A stretch of 8,692 bases of DNA from CAZLNO01 sp964561005 (GCA_964561005.1 CAZLNO010000135.1:1-8692), one strand, 5' to 3'. Numbered from the stretch's first letter, positions 1 to 6,797 are shown. Notes: generated by a model from the letters alone, not told the origin. Translations and numbers: made by a program.

Positions 1-1
1 T

Positions 2-25
2 AAGGAACCCAGTTTCAGGTTCCTT
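2..25 (+). terminator. Inverted repeat, possible terminator of a gene left of the window
   Basis: Two perfect 8-base arms (AAGGAACC at 2-9, GGTTCCTT at 18-25) enclose an 8-base loop and are followed within a few bases by a T-rich stretch (31-34 are all T). This looks like an intrinsic terminator for a rightward gene that would end just before the window, but that gene is not visible. It could equally be a protein-binding palindrome ahead of the sugar transferase gene. Confidence 0.4.
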
Positions 26-47
26 CTGTCTTTTCTCAGTGTAATAA

Positions 48-75
48 TTGTCATTTTCGTCATCGCATATTTTAT
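48..75 (+). promoter_or_regulatory. Candidate sigma70-type promoter for the sugar transferase gene
   Basis: TTGTCA at 48-53 (5 of 6 to the -35 consensus) and TTTTAT at 70-75 (4 of 6 to the -10 consensus) are separated by 16 bases. They lie in the most AT-rich stretch of the window, upstream of the gene starting at 201. The predicted transcript would carry a leader of roughly 115-120 bases. This is a pattern match only; an alternative -10 one base to the right fits less well. Confidence 0.3.
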
Positions 76-200
76 CGGCCAGTGAACGGATACCCGGTAA
101 GCACGCGCGGACCGGGGTCGGAATTCAGCTTGCCAATGCAGTAGCTGCGGGGCAGGATACCCTGGCTGGTTGTGTTCTATGATCTTGGTGCGCGTGAATC

Positions 201-872
201 ATGTCCTCGTCGACGTCATGGCGGCGTCCAGCCTCGCCCGCGGCGGCGGCGGCGGCGGCGCGGCGCAGGGCGCTGGGCTGGCGAATCAAGTATGCCTTGG
301 ACCGGCCGCTCGCGCTGCTGCTGTTGCTGGCCGCCCTGCCCGTCCTGCTGGCGGCGGCGCTGGCGATCCGGCTGGAGGGTCCCGGACCGGTCTTGTTCCG
401 GCAGCCGCGCTATGGGCGGCATCGCCGGGTCATCACGGTATACAAGCTGCGGACGATGCATGCGGCGGCCAGCGATCCCCTGGCGCGGCGCCTCGCGACG
501 GCCGGCGATTCGCGGGTGACGCGGGTGGGACGGCTGCTGCGGCGCAGTTCGCTGGACGAGCTGCCGCAGCTCTGGAACGTGGTGCGGGGCGAGATGTCGC
601 TGGTGGGCCCGCGCCCTCACGCCCTCGGCGCGCGGGCCGGCGAGCTGCTGTATCCGGACGCGGTTTCGCGATATCCGAACCGCTATCGCGTGAAACCGGG
701 GCTGACGGGGTTGGCGCAGGTGACCGGCCGACGCGGCGCGACGCCGACGGCGCGGGAGTTGACCGGTCGCGTGGCGCGCGACCTGTGGTACATCGACAAC
801 TGGTCCTTCTTCCTGGACTTGAAGATCCTGCTGCGCACGCCGCTGGCCATGGTGGACCGCAATAGCTACTGA
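201..872 (+). CDS. Bacterial sugar transferase (undecaprenyl-phosphate sugar-1-phosphate transferase, ExoY/PglC-like)
   Basis: This 223-residue protein belongs to the bacterial sugar transferase family (monotopic phosphoglycosyl transferases). These move a sugar-1-phosphate from a nucleotide sugar to undecaprenyl phosphate at the inner membrane, the first step of exopolysaccharide, capsule or O-antigen assembly. One hydrophobic segment lies at about 37-57. Family motifs follow in order: KLRTM (82-86), DSRVTRVG (103-110), SSLDELPQLWNV (116-127) with the catalytic Asp-Glu pair at 119-120, GEMSLVGPRP (130-139) and KPGLTG (165-170). The size fits the short single-domain form without the N-terminal helices of WcaJ-type enzymes. 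A TGA at 195-197 in frame rules out an earlier start; no clear ribosome site precedes ATG 201, so the start is less sure than the function. Residues 14-20 are seven Ala from a GCG repeat. The sugar substrate cannot be told from sequence, and no other polysaccharide gene is in view. Confidence 0.9.
   Translation: MSSSTSWRRPASPAAAAAAARRRALGWRIKYALDRPLALLLLLAALPVLLAAALAIRLEGPGPVLFRQPRYGRHRRVITVYKLRTMHAAASDPLARRLATAGDSRVTRVGRLLRRSSLDELPQLWNVVRGEMSLVGPRPHALGARAGELLYPDAVSRYPNRYRVKPGLTGLAQVTGRRGATPTARELTGRVARDLWYIDNWSFFLDLKILLRTPLAMVDRNSY
240..260 (+). repeat. GCG trinucleotide repeat, seven units, in the sugar transferase gene
   Basis: Seven consecutive GCG codons encode Ala 14-20 just before the membrane segment of the sugar transferase. 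Length change here would keep the reading frame and only alter the Ala tract. Confidence 0.9.
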
Positions 873-906
873 GCTGTTCGCGGGCCGAACCCGATTGGAT
901 ACGATC

Positions 907-938
907 GACCCCGCCGGCGGGAGGCAACCGGCGGGGTC
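907..938. terminator. GC-rich hairpin between convergent genes
   Basis: A perfect 11-base inverted repeat (GACCCCGCCGG at 907-917, CCGGCGGGGTC at 928-938) with a 10-base loop lies 35 bases after the sugar transferase stop and before the end of the leftward small gene. No T tract follows on either strand, so it is not a textbook intrinsic terminator, but its place between convergent genes suggests it limits read-through from both sides. The rest of 873-1010 shows nothing else clear. Confidence 0.5.
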
Positions 939-1010
939 AGGGCCCCGGGAGGCTGGCTGGAAGCGATAGCCGGCGGCAACAGGCCGATGGCCGGTTCGAC
1001 GTCACGGGCA

Positions 1011-1274
1011 TCACTGCCCGCCGAACTTGCCCCGCGCTTCCTCGACGGTGACCTCGGCGATCTGGCTCGGGCCGAAGGTTACCCGGCCGTAGTGGCCGAT
1101 CCGGGTGTTCTGCTCGCCGCGGACCACGTCCTGCGTGGCGACCTGGGCGACGGCCTGCGGCGCGTCGGCCTGGTTGAAGGTCTTCTCCGAGGCCCGACTG
1201 CCGGCGGCGGCCCCGCCCAGCGCGATGGCGGCGGCGACGGCGGCGATGGTCAGGCGGATGGCGTCACTGGTCAT
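1011..1274 (-). CDS. Small secreted protein of unknown function
   Basis: This 87-residue protein is not one I recognise. The start at 1274 is chosen because AGGAG sits about eight bases upstream and because it gives a compact Sec-type signal: a short polar start with one Arg, a hydrophobic run of Ala, Ile and Leu at about 9-22, then a small-residue region (AAAGSRAS) with a plausible signal peptidase I site near residue 29. The frame stays open to 1325, which would add 17 residues, but that start gives a poorer signal. The mature part is about 58 residues, polar and Gln/Val-rich, with no Cys. It lies 122 bases downstream of the hydrolase gene on the same strand, so it may be the last gene of that operon or have its own promoter. 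It is far too small to be the transporter's missing binding protein. Confidence 0.65.
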   Translation of the reverse strand: MTSDAIRLTIAAVAAAIALGGAAAGSRASEKTFNQADAPQAVAQVATQDVVRGEQNTRIGHYGRVTFGPSQIAEVTVEEARGKFGGQ

Positions 1275-1353
1275 GGCGAAGTCTCCTATAGGGCTCGGGT
1301 TTGCTCTGTCGTCTGCCTTCGCCATGAACGTAATCGCCTTCCGCCCGCGCCCG

Positions 1354-1369
1354 CGTGACCGCCGTCACA
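1354..1369 (-). promoter_or_regulatory. CRP/FNR-family-like palindrome upstream of the small secreted protein gene
   Basis: Read on the minus strand this is TGTGA-N6-TCACG, one base from the TGTGA-N6-TCACA operator of CRP-type regulators. It sits about 80 bases upstream of the small gene's start and about 30 bases after the hydrolase stop. That is a reasonable place for an activator site, but such half-sites occur by chance, and in RNA the same bases could form a weak 5-base stem. No convincing -35/-10 pair was seen downstream of it. Confidence 0.25.
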
Positions 1370-1396
1370 GGATGAACAGGCCTGTCGCCCCTCGCC

Positions 1397-2986
1397 CTAA
1401 TACCCCAGCGCGAAGCCGTCCTTGCGTGGCTCGGAGCCGCCGTTGAGCAGGCCGGTCGACCAGTCGATCCAGATCGCCTGGGCGCCGCCGATCGGCGCGG
1501 CGGCGGGGACCAGACGGTGACCCAGGCGCTTCAGCCCTTCCACGGCCTCGGCCGGCATGCCGCTTTCCACCTCGACGCTGTCGGGCGCGTCGGGGAACAG
1601 CCGCGGCTGGTCCATCGCCTCCTGCACGTCCATGCCGTAGTCCAGGACGTTGCCCAGGAAATAGCTGTGCCCGGCGGCCTGGTAGTGTCCGCCCATGACG
1701 CCGAAGGGCATCACCGCCCGCCCGTCGCGGCACAGCATGCCGGGGATGATGGTGTGCAGCGGCCGCTTGCGCGGGCCGATCGCGTTGGGGTGGTCCGGCG
1801 CCAGGGTGAAGCCGCGGCCGCGGCTGTTCAGCAGCACGCCGCTGGCCGGCGCGGTGATGCCGCTGCCGAAGACGTTGAACAGCGAGTTGATGAAGCTGGC
1901 GCAGTTGCGCTCGGCGTCGACGACGGTGATGTAGACCGTGCTGGGATGCGCCGGCAGCGGGCTTTCCGGCGCCGGCTGCATCGCCCGCGCCGGATCGATG
2001 CGGGCGCGCTGCGCCGCCGCGTGCCCGGCCGACAGCAGCGTCTCCACCGGAACTCCCGCGTCCGGGTCGGCCAGCACGGCGTCGCGGTCGGCATAGGCGA
2101 GGCGCGCGGCCTCGATCTCCAGATGCAGGCGCTCGGGCGAGAGCGGCGGGTGCTTGGCCCGGTCCGTGCCGGCCAGGATGTTCAGCATCTCCAGCGCGAT
2201 GACGCCCTGGCCGTTGGGCGGGCACTCGTGGACTTGATAGCCGTTGTAGTCGGTGTGGATCGGCGCGACGAACTCGCCTGCCACCTGCGCGAAGTCGTCC
2301 AGGGTGTGCAGGCCGCCCAGCTCTTGCAGCCGTTCCACGATGTCGCGCGCGACCTCCCCCTCGTAGAAGGCGTCGCGGCCGTGGCGGGCGATCCGCGCCA
2401 GGGTCTCGGCCAGCGCCGGCTGGCGATGCACCGCGCCCATGCGGGGCGCCCGGCCGTCCGGCAGGAAGACCGCGGCGGTGTGCGGGTCGTCGCCCAGCAC
2501 CCCGGCCTCGGCGGCGAAGTCGCGGGCGACGCGCTGGTAGATCGGATAACCCTCCCGCGCCAGGCGGATTGCCGGCTGCAGCACCTCGCCCAGCTCCTTG
2601 CGGCCATAGGCCTTGAGCAGGCGGTCCCAGGCGTCCACCGCGCCCGGCACCAGGGCGGCGTGCGGCGACTGGCGGGGGATCGCGGAAAGGCCCTGGTCGC
2701 GCAGCTTCGCCGACGTGGCCGCGGCGGGCGCCCGGCTGGAGCCGTTGAAGGCCACGATCTCGTCACCGCCGCCCGGCGCGTAGAGGGCGAAGCAGCAGCC
2801 CCCGATCCCGGTCGAGCCCGGCTCCACCACGCCCTGCACCGCGCAGGCGGCGACCGCCGCGTCCATCGCCGTGCCGCCGTCGCGCAGCACGTCGAGGGCG
2901 GTCAGGCTGGCAAGATAGTGCGAGGTCGCCGCCATGCCCCGGCGGGCCAGCACCGGCGAGCGCCCCGGCAGTTCCAGATTGCGCAT
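1397..2986 (-). CDS. Gamma-glutamyltransferase-family Ntn hydrolase, cytoplasmic, YwrD/HpxW-like subtype
   Basis: This 529-residue protein is a full-length gamma-glutamyltranspeptidase-family enzyme, made as one chain that cuts itself before a Thr, which then acts as nucleophile. The predicted nucleophile is Thr350 in HPSTVYITVVD, giving subunits of about 349 and 180 residues. Other family blocks are NGSSRAP (81-87), PPNGQG (256-261), NSLFNVFGSGI (367-377), RPLHTIIPG (408-416), GVMGGHYQ (429-436) and the C-terminal GGSEPRKDGFALGY (516-529). There is no signal peptide, unlike periplasmic Ggt. The HTIIPG block stands where E. coli Ggt has the Ser pair holding the substrate carboxylate, and the positions for its Asn411, Gln430 and Asp433 appear to be Phe, Arg and Gly. 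This resembles the YwrD/HpxW/acylase-like branch, so hydrolysis of an amide other than glutathione is quite possible. It follows livM by 21 bases with AAGGAG before ATG 2986, so it is the fifth gene of the transporter operon. Confidence 0.9.
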   Translation of the reverse strand: MRNLELPGRSPVLARRGMAATSHYLASLTALDVLRDGGTAMDAAVAACAVQGVVEPGSTGIGGCCFALYAPGGGDEIVAFNGSSRAPAAATSAKLRDQGLSAIPRQSPHAALVPGAVDAWDRLLKAYGRKELGEVLQPAIRLAREGYPIYQRVARDFAAEAGVLGDDPHTAAVFLPDGRAPRMGAVHRQPALAETLARIARHGRDAFYEGEVARDIVERLQELGGLHTLDDFAQVAGEFVAPIHTDYNGYQVHECPPNGQGVIALEMLNILAGTDRAKHPPLSPERLHLEIEAARLAYADRDAVLADPDAGVPVETLLSAGHAAAQRARIDPARAMQPAPESPLPAHPSTVYITVVDAERNCASFINSLFNVFGSGITAPASGVLLNSRGRGFTLAPDHPNAIGPRKRPLHTIIPGMLCRDGRAVMPFGVMGGHYQAAGHSYFLGNVLDYGMDVQEAMDQPRLFPDAPDSVEVESGMPAEAVEGLKRLGHRLVPAAAPIGGAQAIWIDWSTGLLNGGSEPRKDGFALGY

Positions 2987-3007
2987 GTCCTCTCCTTGGT
3001 TCGCGGT

Positions 3008-4252
3008 TCAGAATGGCCGGCGCCGCTCGGGCGAGGCGCGGCGCGCGGCGCGCGCCCCGATGCGGGCCAGGGTGCGGCTGACCACCTTGTCCTCCTTGAT
3101 CAGCCCCTGTGGGCGGTAAAGGACGATGACGGCGAGAAGGATCGCCACCAGCATCCAGCGCAGATAGGCGCTGCGCCCCGGCAGGGCCTCGGAGATCTGC
3201 GCCAGCGTTGGCTCGATCAGCCCGGTCAGGAAGGCCGTGCCGCTCCACACGCCCCAGATGATGAACGCGCCCAGGATGGCGCCGCGGTTGTTGCCGCTGC
3301 CGCCCAGCATCAGCATGACCCAGACGATGAAGGTGGCGAACAGCGGGTTGAAGTGGCTGTAGTCGATGGTCACCGCATAGTGCGCGTACAGCCCGCCACC
3401 CAGGCCCATCACGATCGCGCCGACGACGAAGGACTGGATGCGCAGCGCGGTGATGTTCTTTCCGTTCATCGCCGCCGAGGCCTCCTCGTCGCGCACCGCG
3501 CGCAGCACGCGGCCCCAGGGCGAGCGCGTCGCCGTCTCCAACAGCAGGTAGATGGCGGCCAGGAACAGCGCGACGATGACGAGGTAGAAATAGATGTAGT
3601 CGCGCTGCTCCAGGGGCTGCAGGAACTGAGCGACGAAGCCCGGCAGAAAGCTGCAGGCCGGCTCCTCGACGACGCACTGCAGCGGCCGCGGGATGCCGCG
3701 CAGCGGCTGCGGCCCGTTCGCCAGCCAGCGCTCGTTCTGGAAGATCAGGCGAATGATCTCGGCGATGCCGATGGTGGCGATGGCCAGGAAGTCCATGCGA
3801 AGGCGCAGCACCGGGATGGCGATCAGGAAGGCGATGAGGCCGGCCACCGCCCCGGCGGCCAGCACGCCGATCAGGAACGGCAGGTCCAGGCCGAAGGCCT
3901 GCTGGGTGTACTGCGCCATGACGCCGCTCGGCGCCTCGGTGGTCACCAGCGCGGTCGTGAAGGCGCCGATCGCGAAGAAGCCGGCGATGCCGAAGTTCAG
4001 ATGCCCCGTGAAGCCCCACTGCGTGTTCAGTCCCAGGGTCAGGATCGCATAGATCCCGGCCATGATGGAAAAGCTCACCAGATAGGACAGCATGCCGCCC
4101 GGCAGCACGCCGGCCAGGAAGAAACCGCCCGCCAGTCCGCCGACGACGGCGCCCGCCAGCCGCAGCGGCCAGGCGCCCGGAGTCAGCTTGAGTGCCAGCA
4201 GCACCAGCGGCACCGCGATGAACACGGCCTTGACGACCGTCGCCTCCGTCAT
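3008..4252 (-). CDS. livM: Branched-chain amino acid-type ABC transporter permease LivM
   Basis: This 414-residue inner-membrane protein is the LivM-type permease of a hydrophobic-amino-acid-uptake (HAAT) ABC importer. Hydrophobic helices fill about 8-50, 55-77, 84-103, 125-147, 155-171, 219-238, 272-291, 303-318, 325-343 and 363-379. The conserved LivM stretch from GFTGHLNFGIAGFFAIGAF (80-98) is intact. The cytoplasmic ATPase-coupling loop is at about 244-266 (SPWGRVLRAVRDEEASAA and following). The C-terminal VLYRPQGL is usual, followed by a basic Arg-rich tail from about 393. Compared with E. coli LivM it has an extra N-terminal pair of helices, common in other groups. A loop at about 186-206 carries Cys194 and Cys200, which could form a disulfide on the periplasmic side. 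It starts six bases after the livH stop, with GGGGGAG as ribosome site overlapping the end of livH. Substrate specificity cannot be read from it. Confidence 0.95.
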   Translation of the reverse strand: MTEATVVKAVFIAVPLVLLALKLTPGAWPLRLAGAVVGGLAGGFFLAGVLPGGMLSYLVSFSIMAGIYAILTLGLNTQWGFTGHLNFGIAGFFAIGAFTTALVTTEAPSGVMAQYTQQAFGLDLPFLIGVLAAGAVAGLIAFLIAIPVLRLRMDFLAIATIGIAEIIRLIFQNERWLANGPQPLRGIPRPLQCVVEEPACSFLPGFVAQFLQPLEQRDYIYFYLVIVALFLAAIYLLLETATRSPWGRVLRAVRDEEASAAMNGKNITALRIQSFVVGAIVMGLGGGLYAHYAVTIDYSHFNPLFATFIVWVMLMLGGSGNNRGAILGAFIIWGVWSGTAFLTGLIEPTLAQISEALPGRSAYLRWMLVAILLAVIVLYRPQGLIKEDKVVSRTLARIGARAARRASPERRRPF

Positions 4253-4258
4253 CGTCGC

Positions 4259-5150
4259 TCACTCCCCCGGCGCGCCGAACAGGCCCTGCGGGCGCACCAG
4301 CAGCGTCAACACCATCAGCAGAAAGGCCACCGCCGGGCCGTNNNNNNNNNNNNNNNNNNNNNNNNNNNNNNNNNNNNNNNNNNNNNNNNNNNNNNNNNNN
4401 NNNNNNNNNNNNNNNNNNNNNNNNNNNNNNNNNNNNNNNNNTGGCCTTGCCCATCTTGGTGCGCTCCAGCAGCAGGTAGACCGCGATCACCAGAAGGAAG
4501 GCCAGGGCCAGGATGAAGAACTGGTCCGCCTGCACCCGCAGGCCCAGCGGCAGGTCGAGCGCCGGGTTGCGGCGGCCCTCGTAGTAGAAGCGGAAGTCCG
4601 AGCCCCACACCAGATAAACGATCGAGCGCAGGAAGAAGGCCATCGCCAGCGAGGCCATCGCGAACAGAACCAGCGAGGCATTGCGCAGGCGCAGCGGGCG
4701 ATACATCACCCGGTCGACGGCGAGCGAGACGACGCCGACCAGCGGCATGGACACCACCAGCGCGACCAGGAACTCCCAGCCGAACGAGAACGGCCGCAGC
4801 GCCGCGCCCTGCGGCAGGAGCGACATCAGGGCGAAGGTGAAGTAGGCGCCCAGGGTGACCAGCGCGCCGTGCGAGAAGTTCGGGAACTTCAGCACGCCGT
4901 AGACCAGCGTCAGCCCGATGCTGCCCAGCCCGATGACCCCGCCGAGCATGATTCCCCATACGGTCAGCGACAGCAGCCGCCCGGCCGGAACGTCCTGGAG
5001 GATCGCCAGCAGGACGACCAGCGCCAGCACGCCCACGACGAAGAGCCCCGCCGCCGCCCGGCTCTGAAGGGCGGCGCGGATGCGCTCGCCGGGCCTTGGG
5101 CCGAGCGCGGCGGGCGGACGGGAGCGTGCCTCTTGACCGGTCGTGCTCAT
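4259..5150 (-). CDS. livH: Branched-chain amino acid-type ABC transporter permease LivH (interrupted by sequence gap)
   Basis: This is the partner permease of LivM. The first 236 residues (5150 to about 4442) are visible, with a basic N-terminal extension of about 30 residues, helices at about 35-52, 62-84, 95-112, 126-146, 159-183 and 211-228, and the LivH-type run GLTLVYGVLKFPNFSHG (79-95). It then reaches TKMGKA at the start of the usual ATPase-coupling loop and enters 100 N. After the gap the last 26 residues are read in a consistent frame (4341 to 4262), ending FLLMVLTLLVRPQGLFGAPGE, minus the first residue a typical LivH end, with TGA at 4259-4261. Known sequence totals 792 bases, a multiple of three, so an intact gene needs a gap length divisible by three; 100 is not. 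The coupling loop and the last two or three helices are unseen. It starts three bases after the livF stop, with GGGAGG upstream. Confidence 0.88.
4342..4441. other. Assembly gap of 100 N within livH
   Basis: Exactly 100 unknown bases. A round number, together with the frame mismatch it causes between the two halves of livH, indicates a placeholder. LivH proteins usually have about 110-120 residues after the TKMGKA-type motif and only 26 are seen after the gap, so the missing piece is probably nearer 250-300 bases. Long open frames drawn across these N on either strand have no meaning. Confidence 0.97.
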
Positions 5151-5153
5151 GCC

Positions 5154-5861
5154 TCAACCTCCCAGGTAGAGCCGCGCCACGTCGGGATCGCGCAGCAACG
5201 CCTCGCCGGTTCCGTCCACGCGGTTCTCGCCGTTGGCCAGGACATAGCCGCGATGCGCCATCCGCAGCGACTGCCTGGCGTTCTGCTCCACCATCAGGAT
5301 CGCCAGCCCCTCCTCGTTGATGCGCAGGATGCTGTCGAAGATCTGGTCCACCACCTTGGGGGCCAGTCCCGCCGAGGGCTCGTCGAGCAGCAGCAGCTTC
5401 GGGTCCAGCATCAGGGCGCTGCCCATCGCCACCATCTGGCGCTCGCCGCCGGACATCTTGCCCGCGCGCTGCCGGCGGCGCTCGCGCAGCCGCGGGAACA
5501 GCGCGAACACCTTGTCCTTGCGGGCGTCCAGGTCGGCGTCGTCGAGGATGAAGGCGCCCATCTCCAGGTTCTCCTCGACGGTCAGCCAGGTGAAGACGTT
5601 GGCGACCTGCGGGACGTAGCACATCCCCGTGGCGACGATCTCGTAGGGCTCCAGGCGCGAGATGTCCCGGCCGTCGAACTCGATGCGGCCCTGCCAGGGA
5701 TGCAGCAGGCCGAACACCGCCTTCATCAGCGTCGACTTGCCCGCCCCGTTGGGACCGATGATGGAGACGACCTCCCCCGGCTCGACCGCGATGGAGACGT
5801 CGGCGAGCACCTGCATGTCGCCATAGCCGGCGGTGACGTCGTCAACCTTCAGCAGCGGCAT
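5154..5861 (-). CDS. livF: Branched-chain amino acid-type ABC transporter ATPase LivF
   Basis: This 235-residue cytoplasmic ATPase is the LivF-type half of the importer's nucleotide-binding pair. Walker A is GPNGAGKST (36-44), the Q-loop lies in YVPQ (82-85), the signature is MSGGERQ (136-142), Walker B is LLLLDEP (156-162) and the D-loop follows (SAGLAP, 163-168). The usual H-loop His is Gln193 in VEQN, which is normal for LivF proteins and not a defect. The C-terminal LYLGG is the family ending. I prefer the start at 5861 because GGGAGG lies about five bases upstream and MPLLKVDDV is the normal family start; an upstream ATG at 5882 in frame would add seven residues without a ribosome site. 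With this start it overlaps the end of livG by 20 bases, suggesting translational coupling of the two ATPases. Confidence 0.95.
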   Translation of the reverse strand: MPLLKVDDVTAGYGDMQVLADVSIAVEPGEVVSIIGPNGAGKSTLMKAVFGLLHPWQGRIEFDGRDISRLEPYEIVATGMCYVPQVANVFTWLTVEENLEMGAFILDDADLDARKDKVFALFPRLRERRRQRAGKMSGGERQMVAMGSALMLDPKLLLLDEPSAGLAPKVVDQIFDSILRINEEGLAILMVEQNARQSLRMAHRGYVLANGENRVDGTGEALLRDPDVARLYLGG

Positions 5862-6654
5862 ACTGGCCTCCCAGGTAGGCATCCAGAACCCGCTGGTCGT
5901 GGCGCACCTCCGCCGGCGCGCCCTGCATCAGCTTGCGCCCCTCGCTCATCACGATGACGGGGTCGCAGAGGTTCATCACCAGGTCCATGTCGTGCTCGAT
6001 CAGCAGGAAGGTGATGCCGCGCTCGCGCCGCAGGCGCTCGATGTTCGCCACCAGGCGTTTCATCAGCGAGCGGTTCACCCCGGCGCCCGGCTCGTCCAGC
6101 AGCACCATCTCCGGCTCCGCCATCAACGTGCGGCCCAGTTCCAGCAGCTTCTTCTGCCCGCCGGAGAGCTTGCCGGCGTACTCGTCGGCCAGGTGCCCGA
6201 GATCGATGAAGTCCAGCACCTCCAGCGCCCGCTCGCGGACCCTGGCTTCCTCCTCGCGCACCCGGCCGGCGCGGAACCAGGTGTTCCAGATGCGCTCCCC
6301 CGTCTGCCGCGGCGCGACGAGCATGAGGTTCTCCAGCACCGTCATGCTGGGGTGCTCGCGCGGGATCTGGAAGGTGCGGCAGAGCTTGCTGTCGAAGATC
6401 CGGTGCGCCGGCAGGTTGGTAATGTCCTGACCCTTGAACAGCACGCGACCCGAGTCCGGCGCAATAAAGCCGGTGATGATGTTGAACAGCGTGGTCTTGC
6501 CCGCGCCGTTGGGGCCGATCAGGCCCGTAATCGTGCCGCGCCGCACCTCCAGCGTGCAGTGGTCGATGGCGCGCAGGCCGCCGAAGTTCTTGACCAGGTC
6601 CTGCACGACCAGGAGCGGCTCGCCCGGTTTGTTCTGGTCCACGCCGCGATTCAT
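5842..6654 (-). CDS. livG: Branched-chain amino acid-type ABC transporter ATPase LivG
   Basis: This 270-residue cytoplasmic ATPase is the LivG-type partner of LivF and the first gene of the leftward operon. Walker A is GPNGAGKTT (47-55), the Q-loop is at TFQIPREHPSMTVLENL (94-110), the signature is LSGGQKK (163-169), Walker B is MVLLDEP (183-189) and the H-loop His is 221 in IEHDMD. The long insertion between Q-loop and signature (about 112-150, rich in Arg and Glu) is a LivG trait. The end VLDAYLGG is typical and is followed by seven further residues. The frame is open far upstream to 7272, but that part is low-complexity and antisense to the peptidase gene, so the start is placed at ATG 6654, preceded by AAAGG about 11 bases away. 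The start fits family alignments; the ribosome site is only moderate and may be masked by leader structure. Confidence 0.93.
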   Translation of the reverse strand: MNRGVDQNKPGEPLLVVQDLVKNFGGLRAIDHCTLEVRRGTITGLIGPNGAGKTTLFNIITGFIAPDSGRVLFKGQDITNLPAHRIFDSKLCRTFQIPREHPSMTVLENLMLVAPRQTGERIWNTWFRAGRVREEEARVRERALEVLDFIDLGHLADEYAGKLSGGQKKLLELGRTLMAEPEMVLLDEPGAGVNRSLMKRLVANIERLRRERGITFLLIEHDMDLVMNLCDPVIVMSEGRKLMQGAPAEVRHDQRVLDAYLGGQYAAAEG

Positions 6655-6669
6655 GGGGCGATGGGCCTT

Positions 6670-6784
6670 TCGCCTGTCCGTTTCCAATCCTGCACACACG
6701 CCGTTATGCCACGATGGCGCCGTGAAGAAAAACGCGCGTCCTTCGGGCCGGGCTCCCGGCCGACGACCGCCCCTGGACAGGCGA
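6670..6784 (-). promoter_or_regulatory. Structured leader of the liv operon with a 10-base inverted repeat beside the livG ribosome site
   Basis: TCGCCTGTCC at 6670-6679 and GGACAGGCGA at 6775-6784 are perfect inverted copies 95 bases apart. In the leftward transcript the distal arm comes first and the second arm ends directly at the AAAGG of livG, so pairing would place the ribosome site at the foot of a long stem. Between the arms lies a compact GC hairpin (about 6746-6761) and, 13 bases beyond it, five U in the leftward RNA (6728-6732). No known riboswitch class is recognised. A DNA operator pair is an alternative reading. Confidence 0.35.
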
Positions 6785-6797
6785 CCACCCGCCGTCT

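Noticed and set aside
1517..4516. Very long open frame on the plus strand (about 999 residues) opposite the hydrolase and livM genes
   Set aside because: It is antisense to well-supported genes, runs into the N gap, and its product is low-complexity, rich in Arg, Gln, His and Ala, as expected for antisense frames in high-GC DNA.
4092..5957. Long plus-strand open frame across the N gap and opposite livH and livF
   Set aside because: It is antisense to conserved transporter genes and bridges 100 N of unknown true length, so the frame has no meaning.
6692..6711. Possible sigma54 promoter (TGGCAT ... GTGC on the minus strand) before livG
   Set aside because: The distance between the GG and GC elements does not fit the required -24/-12 spacing.
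6728..6761. GC hairpin followed by five U in the liv leader as an intrinsic attenuator
   Set aside because: Thirteen bases separate the hairpin from the U run; a terminator needs them adjacent, so it is only noted as part of the leader structure.
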